Made by a program: the position numbers and the translations under genes
Assembly (NCBI GenBank): GCA_019308625.1
Contig: JAFDHU010000052.1
Coordinates: 1-9,304 of the forward strand
Length of the DNA stretch: 9,304 nt
Source of the DNA: Deltaproteobacteria bacterium
Lineage (GTDB): Bacteria > Desulfobacterota > Desulfobaccia > Desulfobaccales > 0-14-0-80-60-11
Reading direction: 5' to 3'
Notes under the pieces: model-generated
Database searches by the model: none
What the model saw: only the letters and a program-made list of their open reading frames with translations
What the model was told of the DNA's origin: nothing
Part shown: in pieces, positions 7,101 to 9,304 of the stretch
Numbering within the stretch: position 1 is the stretch's first letter
Layout: every line of letters starts with the position of its first letter

Positions 7101-8250
7101 TTTCGTTTCTGACGATATCGGCGCCGATGAAGTCGCCGGTGAGGTAGCGCCCGGAGCCGGTGGTGGCCGCGCCCATGATTTTCACCCGGCCGGCCAGTTT
7201 TTTGCCTACCCGGCGCAGGCCCTCGGTGATAGCCTCCAAGGGCCGGCCGGCGGTCATGAGGTATTCCCGGGCCAGCACCCGCATGTCCTTGTCAATCACT
7301 ACCACGTTGGTGCTGATGGAGCCCACATCCACACCCAGATAGGCTTCGGTTTCCGAGCCCAGGGGTGGCGGAGGGGCCACTTCATAGTGGTCCGGCCCCA
7401 ATTCCCGGGGCGGGCGTAAGGGCGGCAACGGGTATTCCGGCTCCAGTTCCCGGGTTAGATAATCCTCCAAGGGCTTAAGATTCAGGCAAAAATCTCCCGG
7501 TGGGTTCTCCCGGGCCACCAGCACCGCACCCACCGCTCCCAAGGCGGTGAAATGCGGCGGCACGATAAAGGAATCATCATCCAACTGCAGCACTTCCCGG
7601 AATGCTTTGCGCACTCCCAGGTTGTGGGCCACGCCCCCCTGGAAGACCACCGGCGGCTCCAGGTTTTTGCCCTTGGCGATATTGCTTTTCAGAGCCCCCT
7701 GCTGCAGGTGGATCATGTCGGTTTTGGCAAAAACGCTGCAACGCCCGGCGATGCGGGGCGGCGTAGTGGACTTGAGGGCCAACTGGCTGAACTCTTCAAT
7801 GGTATAGCCCAGCCGATGGGCCTGCTGGTCCAGGAAGGAGCCGGTTCCGGCGGCGCACATGGTGTTCATGGCGAAATCCCGGATCACCAACTCGCCGTTC
7901 TCTTGGCCCACCATGATGAGCTTGGCGTCCTCGCCGCCCATATCAATGATGCTGCGAGCCTGAGGGCAGAAATGATAGGTACCCCGGGCCTGGGCGATGA
8001 CCTCATTGATGAAAGGACCGCTCAGGACTTCGGCCAGTACCTTACCGCCCAAGCCGGTGAAGGCCGCCAGGCGGCAATGGGACAGGGAAAACTCCGGTTC
8101 CAGTTCCTTGAGGAGATTTAAGGCAGTGCGATACGGTTCCCCCAAATGACGCCGGTAGACTTCCCGCAGCACCTGACCGGCAGGATTCATCACCACCAGG
8201 TTGACGCTTACGGACCCGACATCAATACCCACATCGTAAACGGCCTGCAT
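4120..8250 (-). CDS. Giant acyl-CoA dehydratase activase-like protein: two fused HgdC/BadF-type ATPase modules plus COG3580- and COG3581-like domains
   Basis: This 1376-residue cytoplasmic protein belongs to the 2-hydroxyacyl-CoA dehydratase activator (HSP70/actin-fold ATPase) superfamily. Known activators couple ATP hydrolysis to low-potential electron transfer from a [4Fe-4S] cluster. Module 1 (about 1-247) has GIDVGSVSVN, DMGGEDAK (103-110), MCAAGTGSFLD (Cys132), GRCSVF (Cys171) and FQGGVAHN (203-210). A proline-rich linker (248-301) follows. Module 2 (302-560) has GVDVGSISTN, EIGGQDSK (403-410), VCAAGTGSYLE (Cys428), ERCTVF (Cys468) and YQGATAAN (517-524). Next come a four-cysteine segment (585, 588, 592, 611), a DUF2229/COG3580-like region (about 648-960, with EPCYPVKVAHGH and FGCGPDSF) and a COG3581-like region (about 980-1376, with GKECYPL, SGPCRFGQY and FTCMPG). 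The ATG at 8250 follows GAGGAA (8263-8258) with a 7-nt spacer. No HgdA/HgdB-type dehydratase subunits are visible nearby. Long proteins of this architecture are widespread in anaerobes, and to my knowledge their substrate is not established. Confidence 0.93.
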   Translation of the reverse strand: MQAVYDVGIDVGSVSVNLVVMNPAGQVLREVYRRHLGEPYRTALNLLKELEPEFSLSHCRLAAFTGLGGKVLAEVLSGPFINEVIAQARGTYHFCPQARSIIDMGGEDAKLIMVGQENGELVIRDFAMNTMCAAGTGSFLDQQAHRLGYTIEEFSQLALKSTTPPRIAGRCSVFAKTDMIHLQQGALKSNIAKGKNLEPPVVFQGGVAHNLGVRKAFREVLQLDDDSFIVPPHFTALGAVGAVLVARENPPGDFCLNLKPLEDYLTRELEPEYPLPPLRPPRELGPDHYEVAPPPPLGSETEAYLGVDVGSISTNVVVIDKDMRVLAREYLMTAGRPLEAITEGLRRVGKKLAGRVKIMGAATTGSGRYLTGDFIGADIVRNEITAQATAAAAIDPTVDTIFEIGGQDSKFISLENGAIVDFMMNKVCAAGTGSYLEEQAEKLGISIKEEFGRLALEAKTPVRMGERCTVFMESDIVHHQQRGAAKEDLVAGLSYSIVYNYLNKVVEGRRIGNNIFYQGATAANRGIVAAFEQVCGKRITVPPHHDVTGAIGAAILAMRERTWEESRFKGFDLADREYTITSFECSGCPNRCEIRQVQVAGEKPLFYGSRCEKYEVGTERKGADLPDLLREREDLLYGPEPAHEVDQDTIGIPRTMFFQELMPFFRTFLEELGFKVVLSPKTNKSIIRQGVEILAAEPCYPVKVAHGHILELLKAGVKRILLPSVIDLPHAHPEVKRGVVCPMVQSLAYTVPTAIDFEAYGAELLRPVLYFGQGYRQLRQGMRALGRQLGASALRTERALRQALAAQQEFYEKLWARGREILDSLPPDSRLMVLVGRPYNAFDPAMNLNLHRKLRQLGVLAMPMDFLPLDEVPALEDIKPMYWRFGQKILSASHLIRQDPRLYGIFITNFGCGPDSFIQHFLREQMQGKPYLEIEIDEHSSDVGAITRLEAFLDSLKNVTVPPAAPRVSPFRHRVTGSIKRKIYFPPMTDHALALVAAFEACGAEAEALPESDEESLMWGRRYTSGKECYPLILTTGDLVKLVRRPDFNPDKSAFFMPAASGPCRFGQYHRYHRLVLDELGFPQVPVYSPDQDITMYNEVGMVGDDFDRIAWHGVVAIDLLEKKLRETRPYECIPGEAEKVYQFYLQKVYEALRDRADLIRVLTEARQTFDEVALNGRGDKPLVGVVGEIYVRSNRFSNENAVREIESLGGEVWMPPISEWLLYVNYTSKKRALLSRRYKNYFQILLKEYFQHKDEHALEHIWHGSIRNLKEPSIRQTLEMAAGYLHPSFEGEAILSMGKSRDFVLKGVSGLVNIMPFTCMPGTVVNSLFKRFREENDNIPFLNLAYDGQEQTHTRTRLEAFMYQVRQFHSRRHAV

Positions 8251-8307
8251 GATTCCATTCCTCGGCTTAGATGAATTCGGAGATGCTCTCCAGGCGGGAA
8301 ACAGGTA

Positions 8308-8329
8308 CCCAAACTACCCCCCCACCCCC
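8308..8329 (-). other. G-rich tract matching a G-quadruplex pattern in the leader of the giant activase gene
   Basis: On the minus (coding) strand the tract reads five G, T, seven G, a six-base spacer (TAGTTT), then three G. Splitting the seven-G run gives four G-triplets with loops of 1 to 6 nt, which fits the usual G3 N1-7 pattern. It lies 58 nt before the ATG at 8250, inside the 132-nt gap between genes. Folding is a prediction only. No clear -35/-10 pair was found in this gap. Confidence 0.4.
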
Positions 8330-8354
8330 TTAAGCAAAGTTGAGTTACCAGGAT

Positions 8355-8372
8355 GCCGGCCTGGAGGCCGAC
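8355..8372 (-). terminator. Weak terminator-like hairpin after the radical SAM gene
   Basis: On the minus strand GTCGGCC (8372-8366), TCCA loop, GGCCGGC (8361-8355) make a 7-bp stem with one G-T wobble, starting 10 nt past the stop codon at 8383. No T-run follows, so termination would be inefficient or need Rho. It may simply be a transcript-end hairpin within a read-through operon leading into the giant activase gene. Confidence 0.35.
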
Positions 8373-8382
8373 CCGAGGTTTC

Positions 8383-9304
8383 TTAAGCCTGATTCAGCGG
8401 TGTTGGATTGCGGAAAAAACCTTCCTGCTGGTAGAAATCCCGAGCTATCAGCCCGGCGCTCTCCAGGCGGTGCAGTTGCTTTTCCACCTGGGACAAAGGC
8501 AGCCCTAAAGCCTGGGCCAGGTCTCGGGCGGTCATGGGGCGCCGGGCCAGCATGTCCAGCAGGGTGCGGTCAGTGACCGACCCGGCAGCCCGGTGGGAAC
8601 TGGAAAAATCAGCAATAACCTCGGCCCCTTCCCCCAGATAGGCGGCGATGGCCGACATTTCCTCCCGGCTCAAAGGATGGGCATAAGCTTCCGCCACCGG
8701 ACGGACGGCGGTGTTTAACTGCACCTTGTCCGGCCGGATCCGGGCGATGGCTTCCTTGAGGGCTGCGAGCTCCGGCTCCTGGTCGTTGATACCCCGGAGC
8801 AGCATGACCTCCAGCCAGAGCTGGCCGGCAAATTCCTGCCGAAAGGCCTCCAGGCCGGTCACCAGAAGGTCCACGGCCAACCCCGGTGCCGGCCGGTTGA
8901 TATGGCGGAAAGTCTCCTCCCGGGCAGCGTCCAGGGAGGGGAGCACCACTTGAGCGGCCTGCAGGTCACGACGCACCTCGGCCCGGTAAAGCAGCGCCCC
9001 GTTGGTTAGTACCGCCACCGGGGTGTCGGTCACGGCCTGGACGGCGGCGATAATCTCTTTCAGGCCGGCGTTCAGGGTGGGTTCACCGGAGCCGGCCAAG
9101 GTGACGAAATCCGGGACCACCCGGGGCTCCTGGAAATATTCCTGGATTTCCCGGATGATAGCCTTTACCGCGTAAGGCCGGCGCTTCAAGGTGAGGTGGG
9201 TGGTGCGCCCCAACTCGCAGTAGATGCAGTCAAAGGTACAGGTCTTGGGAGGGATGACATCCACCCCCAGGGAGCGCCCCAAACGGCGGGAATTTACCGG
9301 ACCA
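8383..9304 (-). CDS. Radical SAM protein (COG0731-like) with C-terminal winged-helix segment; N-terminus cut by the right edge
   Basis: The visible part is about 307 residues and starts in mid-gene. In-frame codons run upstream of the TTG at 9282 to the window edge and read GPVNSRRLGRSLGVD, close to the N-terminal GPVPSRRLGRSLG-type motif of this family. The TTG is therefore an internal leucine codon, and only a few residues are probably missing. KTCTFDCIYC carries the CxxxCxxC motif that binds the SAM-cleaving [4Fe-4S] cluster (first Cys codon 9240-9238), followed by ELGRTT, AGSGEPTLN, LTNGALL and a C-terminal NTAVRPVAEAYAHP stretch. The last 60 residues (about 8390-8570) look like a winged helix-turn-helix (TARDLAQALGLPLSQVEKQL, then HRLESAGLI). 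COG0731 includes wyosine-type tRNA-modification relatives, but the bacterial branch has no agreed substrate. Family assignment is strong; function is open. Confidence 0.92.
   Translation of the reverse strand, partial: GPVNSRRLGRSLGVDVIPPKTCTFDCIYCELGRTTHLTLKRRPYAVKAIIREIQEYFQEPRVVPDFVTLAGSGEPTLNAGLKEIIAAVQAVTDTPVAVLTNGALLYRAEVRRDLQAAQVVLPSLDAAREETFRHINRPAPGLAVDLLVTGLEAFRQEFAGQLWLEVMLLRGINDQEPELAALKEAIARIRPDKVQLNTAVRPVAEAYAHPLSREEMSAIAAYLGEGAEVIADFSSSHRAAGSVTDRTLLDMLARRPMTARDLAQALGLPLSQVEKQLHRLESAGLIARDFYQQEGFFRNPTPLNQA

Noticed and set aside
4129..7419. Two long open frames on the plus strand (520 and 573 residues) in the same phase, antisense to the giant activase gene
   Set aside because: They mirror a strongly coding GC-rich minus-strand gene whose codon bias removes antisense stops. 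Their translations are low-complexity and rich in Gly, His, Val and Gln, with no recognisable domain, and they conflict with clear motifs on the other strand.
9280..9282. TTG at 9282 as the start codon of the radical SAM gene
   Set aside because: The upstream codons in the same frame encode the family N-terminal motif GPVNSRR up to the window edge, so the TTG is an internal leucine codon and the gene is truncated by the window.
1..9304. CRISPR array, transposase, prophage, tRNA or rRNA
   Set aside because: No spaced direct repeats, transposase motifs, terminal inverted repeats, phage genes or structural RNA signatures were seen; intergenic space totals only about 450 nt.

Overview
The window is GC-rich bacterial chromosome. 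All five supported protein genes lie on the minus strand, so they read from right to left: a radical SAM protein (cut by the right edge), a 1376-residue multidomain acyl-CoA dehydratase activase-like ATPase, a YhdH/AcuI-type oxidoreductase, a zinc-ribbon membrane protein, and the replication-restart helicase PriA (cut by the left edge). No tRNA, rRNA, CRISPR array, insertion sequence or prophage signature was seen. The giant activase points to a strict anaerobe, because proteins of this class carry oxygen-sensitive iron-sulfur clusters. A GC-rich sulfate-reducing or syntrophic Desulfobacterota (old Deltaproteobacteria) would fit, but this is an inference from gene content and GC-richness, and a GC-rich anaerobic Firmicute cannot be excluded.

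Layout from right to left. At 9304-8383 is a radical SAM gene whose N-terminus is outside the window. Its visible part runs from a family-typical N-terminal motif through the CxxxCxxC cluster to a C-terminal winged-helix segment. A 132-nt gap follows, with a small hairpin and a G-rich tract that fits a G-quadruplex pattern. From 8250 to 4120 is the giant activase, closed by a textbook intrinsic terminator at 4104-4082. After another 132-nt gap, 3987-2986 encodes the oxidoreductase, with a strong ribosome binding site. A 174-nt gap holds a good promoter candidate for the last unit, in which the zinc-ribbon membrane gene (2811-2092, TTG start) and priA (from 2078) are only 13 nt apart and probably cotranscribed.

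Functionally the region is mixed. PriA restarts stalled replication forks. The giant protein is of the ATP-driven low-potential electron donor type (2-hydroxyacyl-CoA dehydratase activators and relatives), with two activase modules fused in one chain to COG3580- and COG3581-like domains. The neighbouring YhdH/AcuI-like protein belongs to a family that includes acrylyl-CoA reductases. This makes a link to acyl-CoA metabolism conceivable, but the terminator between the two genes argues against a simple operon. The most interesting observations are the cis-fused activase pair with both cluster cysteine pairs intact, a 17-residue shortening in the first module, and an altered nucleotide-site motif in the second.
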